From Micromonospora_E sp048060115 (GTDB lineage: Bacteria > Actinomycetota > Actinomycetes > Mycobacteriales > Micromonosporaceae): a DNA stretch of 64,000 nt. Position 1 is the first letter of the stretch; every line of letters begins with the position of its first letter. Below, in pieces: positions 43,665 through 54,709 of this stretch. Below the pieces are notes generated by a model that was not told the DNA's origin, did not search any database, and saw only the letters and a program-made list of their open reading frames with translations. The translations under genes were made by a program, and so were the position numbers. Where the stretch lies: contig NZ_JBHMIM010000024.1 in the NCBI RefSeq assembly GCF_048060115.1, positions 1-64,000 on the forward strand. The letters are read 5' to 3'.

Positions 43665-43726
43665 CGACGATCTTGCACTTATCGACGGACAAATCCGACA
43701 AAAGCTCTCGATAACTGCAAGATCGG
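43665..43726. repeat. hairpin repeat family B, copy 3
   Basis: The core GATCTTGCACTTATCG ... CGATAACTGCAAGATC is identical to copies 1 and 2 with the same C-C mismatch and a 24-nt centre (ACGGACAAATCCGACA then AAAGCTCT). It is in the same orientation and lies between two convergent genes. Confidence 0.9.
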
Positions 43727-43745
43727 CGCGGTCAGGTGGGCGCGG

Positions 43746-44243
43746 TCAGGTGGGGGTAGGGGTACGGGAGGCGTGCAACGCGGCATCCTTGGCGGCGACC
43801 AGTTCGACCAGCTCCTGCTGGTAGGCGACCATCCTGGCGCGCAGCACCGGGTCCGTCGCCGCGAGGATGCGTACCGCCAGCAGCCCGGCGTTACGGGCAC
43901 CACCGATCGACACGGTGGCCACCGGCACGCCGGCTGGCATCTGCACGATCGACAGCAGCGAATCCATCCCGTCCAGGTACTTCAACGGCACCGGCACACC
44001 GATCACCGGCAGCGGCGTCGCCGAGGCGACCATGCCGGGCAGGTGCGCCGCGCCACCCGCACCGGCGATGATCACCTGCAGACCGCGGTCGGCCGCGCCG
44101 GCGGCGTAGTCGAGCATGGCCTGCGGCGTACGGTGCGCCGAGATCACCCGCACCTCGTGCGCGGCGTCGAACTCGTCGAGGGCGTCGGCCGCGGCACGCA
44201 TGGTCGGCCAGTCGGAGTCACTGCCCATGATGACGCCGATCAT
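43746..44243 (-). CDS. purE: N5-carboxyaminoimidazole ribonucleotide mutase
   Basis: This 165-residue protein starts MIGVIMGSDSDWPTMRAAADALDEF, the PurE signature. EVRVISAHRTP and GAGGAAHLPGMVAS follow. It converts N5-CAIR to CAIR in purine synthesis. The ATG at 44243 has GGGAGG before it and overlaps purK by ATGA. The tail is slightly longer than usual but the active-site residues (Ser9, Asp12, His43 region) are present. Confidence 0.96.
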   Translation of the reverse strand: MIGVIMGSDSDWPTMRAAADALDEFDAAHEVRVISAHRTPQAMLDYAAGAADRGLQVIIAGAGGAAHLPGMVASATPLPVIGVPVPLKYLDGMDSLLSIVQMPAGVPVATVSIGGARNAGLLAVRILAATDPVLRARMVAYQQELVELVAAKDAALHASRTPTPT

Positions 44244-45418
44244 CGTCCCTCCCGCAGCCACTGGGCGGCGCGGGCGGCCCGGGCACGCACCTCGGGCAGG
44301 TCCTCGCCGAGCACCGTCACATGGCCGATCTTACGGCCCGGCCGGGTCTGCTTGCCGTACAGGTGGACCTTGGCCCCGGGGTCGGCGGCGAACAGATGAT
44401 GCAGCCGCTCGTCGATACCCATCCCACCATCGGGTCCACCCAGCACGTTCGCCATCACCACGGCCGGGGCGGTCAGCGCGGTGTCCCCCATCGGATAGTC
44501 CAGTACGGCCCGCAGATGCTGCTCGAACTGCGAGGTCCTGGCCCCCTCGATCGTCCAGTGCCCGGAGTTGTGCGGCCGCATCGCCAGCTCGTTGACCACC
44601 AGCGTGCCGGCCACCTCGAACAGCTCGACCGCGAGCAGCCCGACCACGCCCAGCTCGGTGGCCAGGTCGATGGCCAACTGCTGAGCCGCGACCGCGAGCG
44701 GCTCCGGCAGGTGCGGCGCGGGTGCCAGCACCTCGACGCAGACGCCGTCGCGCTGCACGGTCTCCACCACGGGATAGACGGCGAGCTGACCGAACGGCGA
44801 ACGGGCGACCTGCACCGCCAACTCCCGGGTGAGCGCCACCCGTTCCTCGGCGATCAACTCGAGGCCCGAGCCAGCCGCCAACTCCGCACCTGACGCCGGG
44901 TCCAGGCCGGCGGCGGCCAGCCCGTCCGGCCCGTCGAGCACCCACACGCCCCGGCCGTCGTAGCCGCCACGCGCGGTCTTGACCACCACCGGCCAACCGA
45001 CTTCGGCGCCGAACGCGGCCAGGTCGTCGACGGATCCGACCCGCCGCCAGCGGGGTACCGGCGCACCCAGCTCGGTCAACCGCTGCCGCATCACCGCCTT
45101 GTCCTGGGCGTGGCGCAGCGCGTCCGCCCCCGGGTGAAGTCGTACCCCCTCGGCGGCCAGCGCCCGGATGTGCTCGCCGGGCACCTGCTCGTGGTCGAAC
45201 GTGACGACGTCGCAGCCCTTGGCGAAGGTACGCAGCGCGGCGAGATCGGTGTGCTCGCCGTACTGGACGCCGGCGGCGACCAGGGCGGCGCCGTCCTCCG
45301 GCGTGCGGGCCAGCACACGCAGCGACTGACCGAGAGCGATCGCGGCCTGATGGGTCATCCGGGCAAGTTGCCCACCACCCACCATGCCGACAACAGGCAG
45401 ACCGGTACGGGTATCCAT
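44240..45418 (-). CDS. purK: N5-carboxyaminoimidazole ribonucleotide synthase
   Basis: This 392-residue ATP-grasp enzyme begins VVGMVGGGQLARMTHQAAIALG (PurK nucleotide fold). It has VVVKTARGGYDGRGVWVL, then EVLAPAPHLPEPL, NELAMRPHNSGHWTIEGARTSQFEQHLRAV and LYGKQTRPGRKIGHVTVLG, all in the order expected. It makes N5-CAIR from AIR, ATP and bicarbonate. It is upstream of and overlaps purE, so both are translated together. Confidence 0.96.
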   Translation of the reverse strand: MDTRTGLPVVGMVGGGQLARMTHQAAIALGQSLRVLARTPEDGAALVAAGVQYGEHTDLAALRTFAKGCDVVTFDHEQVPGEHIRALAAEGVRLHPGADALRHAQDKAVMRQRLTELGAPVPRWRRVGSVDDLAAFGAEVGWPVVVKTARGGYDGRGVWVLDGPDGLAAAGLDPASGAELAAGSGLELIAEERVALTRELAVQVARSPFGQLAVYPVVETVQRDGVCVEVLAPAPHLPEPLAVAAQQLAIDLATELGVVGLLAVELFEVAGTLVVNELAMRPHNSGHWTIEGARTSQFEQHLRAVLDYPMGDTALTAPAVVMANVLGGPDGGMGIDERLHHLFAADPGAKVHLYGKQTRPGRKIGHVTVLGEDLPEVRARAARAAQWLREGR

Positions 45419-45430
45419 GGCGGCGACAGC

Positions 45431-47452
<2,022 letters not shown>

Positions 47453-47509
47453 GCTGGCCACTCCTCAGGTCGTCGCACGACTCACGACGATAGTCAGTCC
47501 GCGACCCGG

Positions 47510-48112
47510 TCACCGCCGGGACGGCGTGGGTACCTGCGGGTAGAGCAGCGCGGTGAGCCCGGCGTCGGCCGCTGCCTGGCAGTTCTCCGGGCGGTCGTCG
47601 ACGAAGGTCACCTCGGTGGCGGGCACCCCCAGCCGGCGTAGCAGCTCCGCGTAGATCGCCGGATCAGGCTTGGTCAGGCCCAGCCGGCAGCTGAACAGGC
47701 GGTGGTGCAACACCGCCGCCCAGTCCGCCACGTCGATCGTGGCGGCCAGCGACGCGGGTGCGTTGGACAACAGCGCCAGGCCGTGTCCGTCGTGGGCGAG
47801 GTCGTCGATCAAGGCGACGGTACGCGGATTGAGGTGCGACCAGCTGGCGATGTCGACCAGGTCGAGCTCGGCCACGAGTGGATCGGCGGCGCTCAGCGGT
47901 CGGCCGACGACCTGACTCCAGTACTGCTCGGCCGGGCAGCCGGCGTCGTAGGAGAGCCGGTGCCGCCAGTACCCCTCGGTGAAGGTGGTCGGCGGCACTC
48001 CGGCGAGGGCCGCCATCGCGGCCATGGTGTCCGGCGGCTGCGGCAGGGAGATCACCTGGCCGTAGTCGAAGACCAGCCAACTGGTGAGGCCACCGCTCGG
48101 CCCGCCGGTCAC
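47510..48112 (-). CDS. HAD-superfamily hydrolase
   Basis: This 200-residue HAD-IA-type enzyme has motif I FDYGQVI, a helical cap (WRHRLSYDAGCPAEQYWSQV), motif II LLSNAP, the lysine in LGLTKPDP and motif III FVDDRPENC. Motif I has only the first Asp of DxD (FDYG), a variant seen in YihX-like proteins; phosphatase activity is expected but not certain. The GTG at 48112 overlaps the stop of the GGDEF/EAL gene (GTGA), so translation is coupled. A nucleotide or sugar-phosphate substrate is possible. Confidence 0.8.
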   Translation of the reverse strand: MTGGPSGGLTSWLVFDYGQVISLPQPPDTMAAMAALAGVPPTTFTEGYWRHRLSYDAGCPAEQYWSQVVGRPLSAADPLVAELDLVDIASWSHLNPRTVALIDDLAHDGHGLALLSNAPASLAATIDVADWAAVLHHRLFSCRLGLTKPDPAIYAELLRRLGVPATEVTFVDDRPENCQAAADAGLTALLYPQVPTPSRR

Positions 48113-50733
48113 GAGACGCCGTCCGCGCGTAGCGGATAGACCTGTGCCTGGGCGGAGTCCAGCAGCGACCGGAGCACGGCGACGATCTTGTCGGCCGGCA
48201 TCGGTTTGAAGAAGTGGTAGCCCTGCGCGGCGGCGCACCCCAGCGCCGCGAGGGTGGCCCGTTGGTCGGCGGTCTCGACGCCCTCGGCCACCACCCGTAG
48301 TCCCATCTCGCGGCCGAGGTGGACGGTGTGCCGGACGATCGCGGCGGCCCGGGGGGAGTCCGCCATCCGTACCACGAAGGACCGGTCGACCTTCAACTCG
48401 TCGACGGTCACCCGGGTGAGGAAGGCAAGCGAGGAGAACCCGGTGCCGAAGTCGTCGACCGCCAACTGAACACCCATCTCCCGCAGGCTGGCCAGCACCT
48501 CGTCGATGATTTCCAGTTCGCTCATCACCACGGTCTCGGTGATTTCCAACACCAGGCGTCGGGCCGGCACCTGATGCCGGCGCAGCAGCTCGCCGATCTC
48601 GGCCGGCAGCTGCGGATCGAGCAGGCTGCGGGCCGAGATGTTGACCGAGATCGGCACGTCGATGTCGTGCGCCGCCCATTCGGCGGCGACCGACAGTGCA
48701 CGGTCGACGACGTAGCGGGTGAACGGGGCGAGCAGTTCGCTGCCTTCGACCGCCCGGACGAAGTCGACCGGGGTGAGCCGGCCGCGCCGGGGGTGCCGCC
48801 AGCGGATCAACGCCTCGACTCCGGTGGGCGCCCCGGTGGCCAGATCGACGGCCGGTTGCAGCGCGAGCTCCAGCTGGTCGTCGGTGTCGAGGGCCGCACG
48901 CAACTCGGCGAGCAGCGCCAACTGGTCGGTACTCGCGGCGTCCTTGGCGCTGTCGTAGCCGGCCACGCTGCCGCCGATCTCCTTGGCCTGACTCATCGCG
49001 ATGTTCGCCCGGCGCAGTAGTTCGTTCATGTCCGCGGTGCCCGCCCCGGCGACGACCACACCGAGGGCGCCTTCGACGGACATCCGCACCCCGGCGACCT
49101 CGATCGGCTCGGCGAGTGCGGCGGTGATCTCCCTGGCCCGGCGCATCGCAGCCGCGGTCGGGGAACTCCACTCGGCGCTCGCCGTCGGTGACGGGTCGAG
49201 CGTCTCCCGGACGGCGGCGGTCGGCTGGCCCGGTGCCGGCACGGCCAGCGCGGTGAGCAGCAGAGCGAACTCGTCGTTGCCGAGCCGGCCGAGCAGTTCA
49301 CCGGGACGAATGCGCTCGCGCAACTGGCGGGCGGCGCATTGGAGCAGTTCGTCACCGGCGGCGTTGCCGAGCGTGTCGTTGACCTCCTTGAACCCCTTGA
49401 TGTCGAGCATCAGCAGGGCGACCGGATAGTCGTGGTCCAACTGGTGCAGCGCCGCGTCGCCGCCGGCCAGTAGCGCCGAGCGGTTGAGTAGCTCGGTAAC
49501 CGGATCGTGCATCGAATCGTGGGCCGCACGCGCGGTGAGATGTTGCAGCTCACGATGGGTGGCCGCGTCGTGCAGGGCGGCGGCGAGCGCGTCGCCGAAG
49601 GCGGAGAGCGCGTTGCGGTCCCGGGGCCCAGGAAGGCTGCTGGCGGTCAGGTGGATACGCAGCGCGCCGACGGTGGTCGACCCGATCGCGAGCCGGTGCA
49701 TCAGGATCTGGTCCGACGCGTCGTCGTCGGCCCGTTCGGGTCCGCTGACGGTGGTGGTGACCGGCAGCTCCGTCCGGTGCAGCGTGCCGCTGGCGTCGGC
49801 GGCGTAGCGCCAGAGCCGGCCGTCGGTGCGTTGGATGTCCACCTCGACCCGATCGGCGCCGAACAGCGCCAGACCGCCGACGACCCCGGCGCCGGCGACG
49901 CCCGCCTCGTCCAACTGGTTCAGCGCGCGGGTCGCCTGCGCGAACTCCTGCCAGGCCCGACGTTCGTCCTCGACCCGCAGCCAGTGCCCGTAGGTCTGCT
50001 GGAGCAGCCACAACACCGGGGGCAGCAGCAACAGCCAGCGCGGGTCGTGCCCCAGCATGGTGACCGTCGCCAGGCCGACCAGTACATTTCCGACGAACAT
50101 CAGGATCTTGTGCCGTAGGGCGTGCAGCAGGGTGCCCCCGAACGGCCGGCCGTGGCGCAGCGTGAGGGTGACGGTGGCCAGAGCGGCGGTCGCGAGCAGA
50201 TAGGTCAGCCCGCCGAGGATCAGCGCGACGGCCAACGCCGGGGTGAGCGGCTGGGCGTACGGGTCGGACACGGTGCTGGTGACCACCGCGGCGACCGCGA
50301 CCGCGATGGTCAGCGACGCGGTGACTCGGGCGATCTCCGGCGCGGTACGCGGATCCGAGAAGATCGACAGCAGTGTCCAGGCAAGGCCGACGCCGATCGC
50401 GGCGGCGGCGGGCAGCCAACCGGGCGGAACGAGGTAGAAACCGACGATGAGGGCGGCCTCGCCCCAGGTGAAGCTGACGGTGCCGGTGCCGATGCGGAAC
50501 CGCAACCGGGCAAGCTGGGCCACGCCGAGCAACAGGGCGACGATCGCGAACCGGGCTGGGGCGGGCACCTCCACCCCGCCGGGGTCGGTTTCGATGGACA
50601 GGCCGATCGCCACGGTCGACAGGGCGGCCAGCAGGACCGCCACGGTGAAGACCGATAGCCGCCAAAGGCCGCCGGACGGGGATGGGGTGAGGTCGCCGGC
50701 GCCCGCGGTCGGCGTCGGCTGCTGCGGCGTCAC
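48109..50733 (-). CDS. membrane-anchored GGDEF/EAL protein (c-di-GMP turnover)
   Basis: This 874-residue protein has several N-terminal membrane helices (about 22-230, MASE-like), a GAF-like middle part at about 270-400, a GGDEF domain at about 410-590 and an EAL domain at about 610-865. The EAL residues are intact (EALIRW, NISARSL, LEITETVV, DDFGTGFSS, KVDRSFV, EGVE), so phosphodiesterase activity is likely. The cyclase signature reads GNDEF (RLGNDEFALLL) in place of GGDEF, and no RxxD I-site is seen, so cyclase activity is doubtful. The GTG start is weakly preceded by GGAAG. Confidence 0.9.
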   Translation of the reverse strand: MTPQQPTPTAGAGDLTPSPSGGLWRLSVFTVAVLLAALSTVAIGLSIETDPGGVEVPAPARFAIVALLLGVAQLARLRFRIGTGTVSFTWGEAALIVGFYLVPPGWLPAAAAIGVGLAWTLLSIFSDPRTAPEIARVTASLTIAVAVAAVVTSTVSDPYAQPLTPALAVALILGGLTYLLATAALATVTLTLRHGRPFGGTLLHALRHKILMFVGNVLVGLATVTMLGHDPRWLLLLPPVLWLLQQTYGHWLRVEDERRAWQEFAQATRALNQLDEAGVAGAGVVGGLALFGADRVEVDIQRTDGRLWRYAADASGTLHRTELPVTTTVSGPERADDDASDQILMHRLAIGSTTVGALRIHLTASSLPGPRDRNALSAFGDALAAALHDAATHRELQHLTARAAHDSMHDPVTELLNRSALLAGGDAALHQLDHDYPVALLMLDIKGFKEVNDTLGNAAGDELLQCAARQLRERIRPGELLGRLGNDEFALLLTALAVPAPGQPTAAVRETLDPSPTASAEWSSPTAAAMRRAREITAALAEPIEVAGVRMSVEGALGVVVAGAGTADMNELLRRANIAMSQAKEIGGSVAGYDSAKDAASTDQLALLAELRAALDTDDQLELALQPAVDLATGAPTGVEALIRWRHPRRGRLTPVDFVRAVEGSELLAPFTRYVVDRALSVAAEWAAHDIDVPISVNISARSLLDPQLPAEIGELLRRHQVPARRLVLEITETVVMSELEIIDEVLASLREMGVQLAVDDFGTGFSSLAFLTRVTVDELKVDRSFVVRMADSPRAAAIVRHTVHLGREMGLRVVAEGVETADQRATLAALGCAAAQGYHFFKPMPADKIVAVLRSLLDSAQAQVYPLRADGVS

Positions 50734-50969
50734 GGGTCACTTCCGGTGCGGCTGGCCATCATGAGCCATGCTCGCGTCCGGGTCGCGCGGCAGCGGCGAC
50801 GGCTACGTGATCCATGGTCGCCCCTTTCCGCGCGCGGTCGGAGGAACTTAAGGTCCCCGGCGGAAGGCTAAGCCAAAGCGGATTGCGGCAACAGGGGCCA
50901 CAGGGCCGGTTTAGGAACGGAGGTCCACCCAGTGGGAGGAAAGCCCCTGATGGAACGGCCTGCAAGCGC
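50734..50969. other. leader-like region before the GGDEF/EAL gene
   Basis: On the minus strand a short frame MDHVAVAAAARPGREHGS (50815-50759) with GGAAAGGGG before its ATG lies upstream of the GGDEF gene. A near-palindrome GGAACTTAAGGTCC is at 50843-50856, and a 7-bp stem CAGGGGC/GCCCCTG spans about 50892-50949. This suggests a structured leader, but no known riboswitch is recognised. Confidence 0.35.
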
Positions 50970-51242
50970 CTACAGAGGGGATCCGGGGCGCACGTCGAGT
51001 TCTGTCGGATCAAGGACATTACGTTCGGTCGACGGCGCGTCCTCGGCCTGCCCGTGCTCGAAGCGGCTCGGCAGCCGACGCAGCCGGACGTTCATGTTCC
51101 GGATCAGCAGCACCGTCGCGGCAGCCAGCAGCAGGATCAGGAACAGACCCATCGGGCCGGCAAGCCCACCGGTCCGGGTGTCGCCGAAGTTGTTCGCGGC
51201 GAGGTCCTGACTCGCCGCGAGGACGTGGACAGCGTCGAGCAT
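50970..51242 (-). CDS. small single-helix membrane protein
   Basis: This 90-residue protein has one membrane helix (GPMGLFLILLLAAATVLLIRN) and a short cytoplasmic tail (MNVRLRRLPSRF). GAGGAG lies 9 nt before the ATG. It occupies the place of Rv1083 next to mca in mycobacteria and has the same size class. Function is unknown; it may be linked to mycothiol conjugate handling because of the neighbourhood. Confidence 0.75.
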   Translation of the reverse strand: MLDAVHVLAASQDLAANNFGDTRTGGLAGPMGLFLILLLAAATVLLIRNMNVRLRRLPSRFEHGQAEDAPSTERNVLDPTELDVRPGSPL

Positions 51243-51293
51243 GATCGGACTCCTCGGAAACGCGAACGACAGCTACACGCTACGCCGGGCGGC

Positions 51294-52175
51294 TCAGGAC
51301 CGATCGAGCCACTCCCGTACTCCGGCGAAAAGGTCCGATTCCGGCATCGGGCTGTCCGTCACCGAACGAACCAGTTCGTAGTCCTCGGTCGGCCAGGCCT
51401 GCCGCTGCACCTCCATCGGCACCTGGAACCAGAAGCCGTCCGGGTCGACCTGGGTCGCGTGCGCCCGCAGCGCGTCGTCGCGCACCGGGAAGTAGTCGGC
51501 GCACTCGACCCGGGTCGTGATCCGGTCCCCCTTGTCCGGGCGGTCCTCCCAACGGTCTATCCACTCCTGGTACGGCGACTCCAGGTTGGCCGCGAGCATC
51601 CCCTCGTGCAGCGCCAGGATCCGGGCCTTGGTGAAACCCATGCAGTAGTACAGCTTCAACGGCTGCCACGGCTGCCCCAGCCCGGGGTAGCGCTGCGCGT
51701 CCCCGGCGGCGTCGAACGCGGCCAGGCTGACCCGGTTGCACATGATGTGGTCCGGGTGCGGGTAACCACCCTCCTCGTCGTAGGTGGTCACCACGTGCGG
51801 CCGGAACTCGCGCATCAGCCGGACCAGCGGGCCGGCGGCCTGCTCCACCGGTTCCAGCGCGAAACAGCCCGCCGGCAACGGCGGCAGGGGGTCACCCTCC
51901 GGCAGCCCCGAGTCGACGAAGCCCAGCCATGCCTGTTCGACCCCCAGGATCGCCCGCGCGGCGTCCATCTCGGCGCGCCGGATCTCAGCGATGTTCTCCC
52001 AGACGTCCGGGCGGTCCAGCTTCGGGTTCAGCACGCTGCCCCGCTCACCGCCGGTACAGGTCACCACGAGCACCTGGGCGCCATCGGCGACATACCGGGC
52101 CATCGTCGCCGCACCCTTGCTGGACTCGTCGTCGGGATGTGCGTGCACTGCCATCAGACGCAGTTGCTCAGCCAC
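51294..52175 (-). CDS. mca: mycothiol S-conjugate amidase
   Basis: This 293-residue zinc amidase of the LmbE-like fold has the metal motif HAHPDDE (His13, Asp16) near the N-terminus and HPDH at 140-143. It cleaves mycothiol conjugates (GlcN-Ins + acetyl-Cys-conjugate), detoxifying electrophiles. The GTG at 52175 with GAGGAG 7-8 nt before it is chosen; an ATG 15 bp upstream is possible. Length and features (LVVTCTGGERGSVLN, AWLGFVDSGLPEGDPLPPLP) match Mca rather than MshB. Confidence 0.93.
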   Translation of the reverse strand: MAEQLRLMAVHAHPDDESSKGAATMARYVADGAQVLVVTCTGGERGSVLNPKLDRPDVWENIAEIRRAEMDAARAILGVEQAWLGFVDSGLPEGDPLPPLPAGCFALEPVEQAAGPLVRLMREFRPHVVTTYDEEGGYPHPDHIMCNRVSLAAFDAAGDAQRYPGLGQPWQPLKLYYCMGFTKARILALHEGMLAANLESPYQEWIDRWEDRPDKGDRITTRVECADYFPVRDDALRAHATQVDPDGFWFQVPMEVQRQAWPTEDYELVRSVTDSPMPESDLFAGVREWLDRS

Positions 52176-52306
52176 CGAAAAGCTCCTCATCCACCCGGCC
52201 GGCATCCCCTGCCGGCCCCGTCCCGGTCCCGGCTTGCGACAATAGGACCCTGCCGAACATTCTCGCCGACCGCACCGACACGTCCCGCCGAGGAGATACG
52301 TCCCGG

Positions 52307-52741
52307 GTGACCGACACGTCCGCCACAACCGCACCGACCGCCGCGATGTTCCCACCCGGGCGGTACGGACGGCGCCGCGCGCCCCGGACTCGCCGACCAT
52401 GGCTGGTGGCGCTGCTGGCCACGGTGGCCGTGCTGGTGGGGATGCTGGTCACCGTCCGGCTCTACACGCTCTACGGCGACCCGACGTACGACCCGAAGGT
52501 GATCACATACACCGAGGCGACCACGGACGGGATCCTGATCGACTTTACGGTCACCGTACCGCCTGGTGGTTCGGCCAACTGCCTGGTGCGGGCCCGCTCC
52601 CACGACGGCGTGGAGGTCGGCCGCGACCAGGTGACCGTGCGGGCCGAACCGGGCGAACGGCAGATCCGCACCACGTACCGGCTGGCCACCGAGCGGCAGG
52701 CGTTCCTCGGCGAAGTGATCCGCTGCCAACCTGTCGGATAG
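52307..52741 (+). CDS. DUF4307 membrane-anchored protein
   Basis: This 144-residue protein has a basic N-terminus, one membrane helix (WLVALLATVAVLVGMLVTVRLY) and a small extracytoplasmic domain (VITYTEATTDGILIDFTVTVPPGGSANCLVRARSHDGVEVGRDQVTV). This is the DUF4307 pattern; the equivalent gene (Rv1081c) sits between greA and mca in mycobacteria. The GTG at 52307 is used; a ribosome site AGGAGA lies 12 nt away. It is divergent from mca and upstream of greA. Function is unknown. Confidence 0.8.
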   Translation: MTDTSATTAPTAAMFPPGRYGRRRAPRTRRPWLVALLATVAVLVGMLVTVRLYTLYGDPTYDPKVITYTEATTDGILIDFTVTVPPGGSANCLVRARSHDGVEVGRDQVTVRAEPGERQIRTTYRLATERQAFLGEVIRCQPVG

Positions 52742-52881
52742 CGCCGCCGACGAACGTCGGCGCGGCGCGGTAGCTGCCGCACGGCACACGGGCGCGCCGG
52801 CAACCCCGGCACGATGGTGCGGATCGCTGGTACGTTGGTAGTTCGACCTCGTCCGCCCGCAAGCACACAAGGAGATCGTCT

Positions 52882-53382
52882 GTGTCCACGACCGACCGCG
52901 AGGCGCCCGCCACCTGGCTGTCCCAGGACGCTTACGACCGGCTACAGGCCGAGCTCGATGAGCTGATCGCCGGACGTACGGCGATCGCCGCCGAGATCAA
53001 CGCCCGCCGCGAGGAAGGCGACCTGCGGGAGAACGGCGGCTACCACGCCGCCCGGGAGGAGCAGGGCAAGCAGGAGGCCCGCATCCGCTACCTGCAGGAG
53101 CTGCTGCGCACCGCCAAGGTCGGCGAGGCACCCAACAAGGACACCGTGGCGCCCGGGACGGTCGTCTCGATCCACTTTGACGACGACCCCGCCGACACCG
53201 AGACCTTCCTGCTCGGATCCCGGGAGATCTCGTCGACCACCGAGTTGACCGTCTACAGCCCGGAGTCCGCCCTCGGCCAGGCCATCCTCGGTGCCCGACC
53301 GGGTCAGACCGTGACGTACACCGCGCCGAGCGGGGCCGACATCAAGGTCACTGTCGACAAGTTCGAGCCCTTCGCCGGCTGA
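52882..53382 (+). CDS. greA: transcription elongation factor GreA
   Basis: This 166-residue protein has an N-terminal coiled coil (WLSQDAYDRLQAELDELI, then RREEGDLRENGGYHAAREEQGKQEARI) with the acidic tip residues, and a C-terminal FKBP-like domain (VSIHFDDDPADTETFLLGSREI, SPESALGQAILGARPGQTVTY). It rescues backtracked RNA polymerase by stimulating transcript cleavage. The GTG start has AAGGAG upstream. It is a typical gene of normal length. Confidence 0.95.
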   Translation: MSTTDREAPATWLSQDAYDRLQAELDELIAGRTAIAAEINARREEGDLRENGGYHAAREEQGKQEARIRYLQELLRTAKVGEAPNKDTVAPGTVVSIHFDDDPADTETFLLGSREISSTTELTVYSPESALGQAILGARPGQTVTYTAPSGADIKVTVDKFEPFAG

Positions 53383-53441
53383 GCAGGACACAGACCCGCC
53401 GTCGGCGTCAGGCTCCCCAGGGCGTCAGGCTCGGTCGGGCG

Positions 53442-54665
53442 TCAGGCTCCGTCGGCGGCGAACATCACCTGGTAGCCGTGACCGCGCAGCATCTCGACCA
53501 GTCCGGCCGAGTGCTCCGGCCCGCGGGTCTCCACGGACAGGGCGAGCTCCACCTCGCCGAGTCGTAGCTGTGGATCGCGGCGGTGATGCTCGACGTCGAC
53601 CACGTTCGCCCGCTGCTGCGCGATCAGCGACAACACGCTGGCGAGTTCGCCGGGGCGGTCCCCGCAACGGACCCTGAAACGCAGATAGCGCCCGGCAGCC
53701 GCCAGCCCGTACTCGATCACCCGCAGCAGCAGCAACGGGTCGATGTTGCCGCCGGTCAGGACCGCCACGGTCGGTGTGCCCGGACGTACCGCGCCGGACA
53801 GCAACGCCGCCACGGCGGCCGATCCGGCCGGTTCGACGACCTGCTTGCCCCGCTCCAGCAACATCAGCAACGCGCGGGAGATCTCCTCCTCGGAGACCGT
53901 CACGATCTCATCGACCAGCTCGCTGACATGGGCGAAGGTGAGATCCCCGGGGCGCCCGATGGCGATGCCGTCGGCGACCGTACGCATCGTGCCCAGCCGG
54001 GTCGGCTCGCCGGCGGCCAACGAGGGCGGGAACGCGGCGGCACCGGCCGCCTGCACACCGACGACCCGCACCTGCGGCCGCAGTGCTTTGACCGCCACCG
54101 CGATCCCGGAGACCAGTCCACCGCCACCGACCGCCGTGACGATCGTGGTGACGTCCGGGCACTGTTCCAGGATCTCCAACGCGACGGTGCCCTGACCGGC
54201 GATGACGTCGCGATGATCGAACGGATGAATCAACACCGCACCGGTACGGTCGGCGAACTCGTGGGCGGCGTCCAACGCCTCGTCCACAGTGGCACCGGCG
54301 AACTCGACCTGCGCGCCGTACCGCTTGGTCGCGGCGACCTTGGGCAGCGGCGCGCCTTCGGGCATGAAGACCGTCGAGGCGATGTCGAGCAGCCCGGCGG
54401 CGAGCGCGACGCCCTGCGCGTGGTTGCCGGCGCTGGCCGCGACCACGCCGCCGCGGCGCTGCTGCGCGGTCAGCCGGGAGATCCGCAGATACGCCCCACG
54501 GACCTTGTACGAGCCGGCCCGCTGCAGGTTCTCGCACTTGAGCCACACCGGACCGTCGAGCAGTTCACTCAACGGCCGAGACGGCTCCAGCGGAGTGACC
54601 CGCACCACACCGCGCAGCACTTCCCGGGCGGCGAGCACATCCGACAGTTGGACCAGTTCTGTCAT
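53442..54665 (-). CDS. ilvA: threonine ammonia-lyase
   Basis: This 407-residue PLP enzyme has Lys54 in GSYKVRGAYL (Schiff base), SAGNHAQGVA, GGGGLVSGIAVA (phosphate loop), and a C-terminal ACT-like domain at about 330-407. It converts threonine to 2-oxobutanoate and ammonia, for isoleucine synthesis or catabolism. The single short ACT part places it with catabolic-type or actinobacterial IlvA. The ATG at 54665 starts the enzyme; it is 44 bp downstream of the amidase on the same strand. Confidence 0.92.
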   Translation of the reverse strand: MTELVQLSDVLAAREVLRGVVRVTPLEPSRPLSELLDGPVWLKCENLQRAGSYKVRGAYLRISRLTAQQRRGGVVAASAGNHAQGVALAAGLLDIASTVFMPEGAPLPKVAATKRYGAQVEFAGATVDEALDAAHEFADRTGAVLIHPFDHRDVIAGQGTVALEILEQCPDVTTIVTAVGGGGLVSGIAVAVKALRPQVRVVGVQAAGAAAFPPSLAAGEPTRLGTMRTVADGIAIGRPGDLTFAHVSELVDEIVTVSEEEISRALLMLLERGKQVVEPAGSAAVAALLSGAVRPGTPTVAVLTGGNIDPLLLLRVIEYGLAAAGRYLRFRVRCGDRPGELASVLSLIAQQRANVVDVEHHRRDPQLRLGEVELALSVETRGPEHSAGLVEMLRGHGYQVMFAADGA

Positions 54666-54709
54666 GTCGATGATCGTCGCATCAGCCGAACGGCGACCGC
54701 GCTCAGGGC

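Noticed and set aside
50816..50969. Possible known riboswitch (c-di-GMP, ydaO, cobalamin) before the GGDEF gene.
   Set aside because: None of the conserved core sequences of these classes could be found; only weak stems remain.
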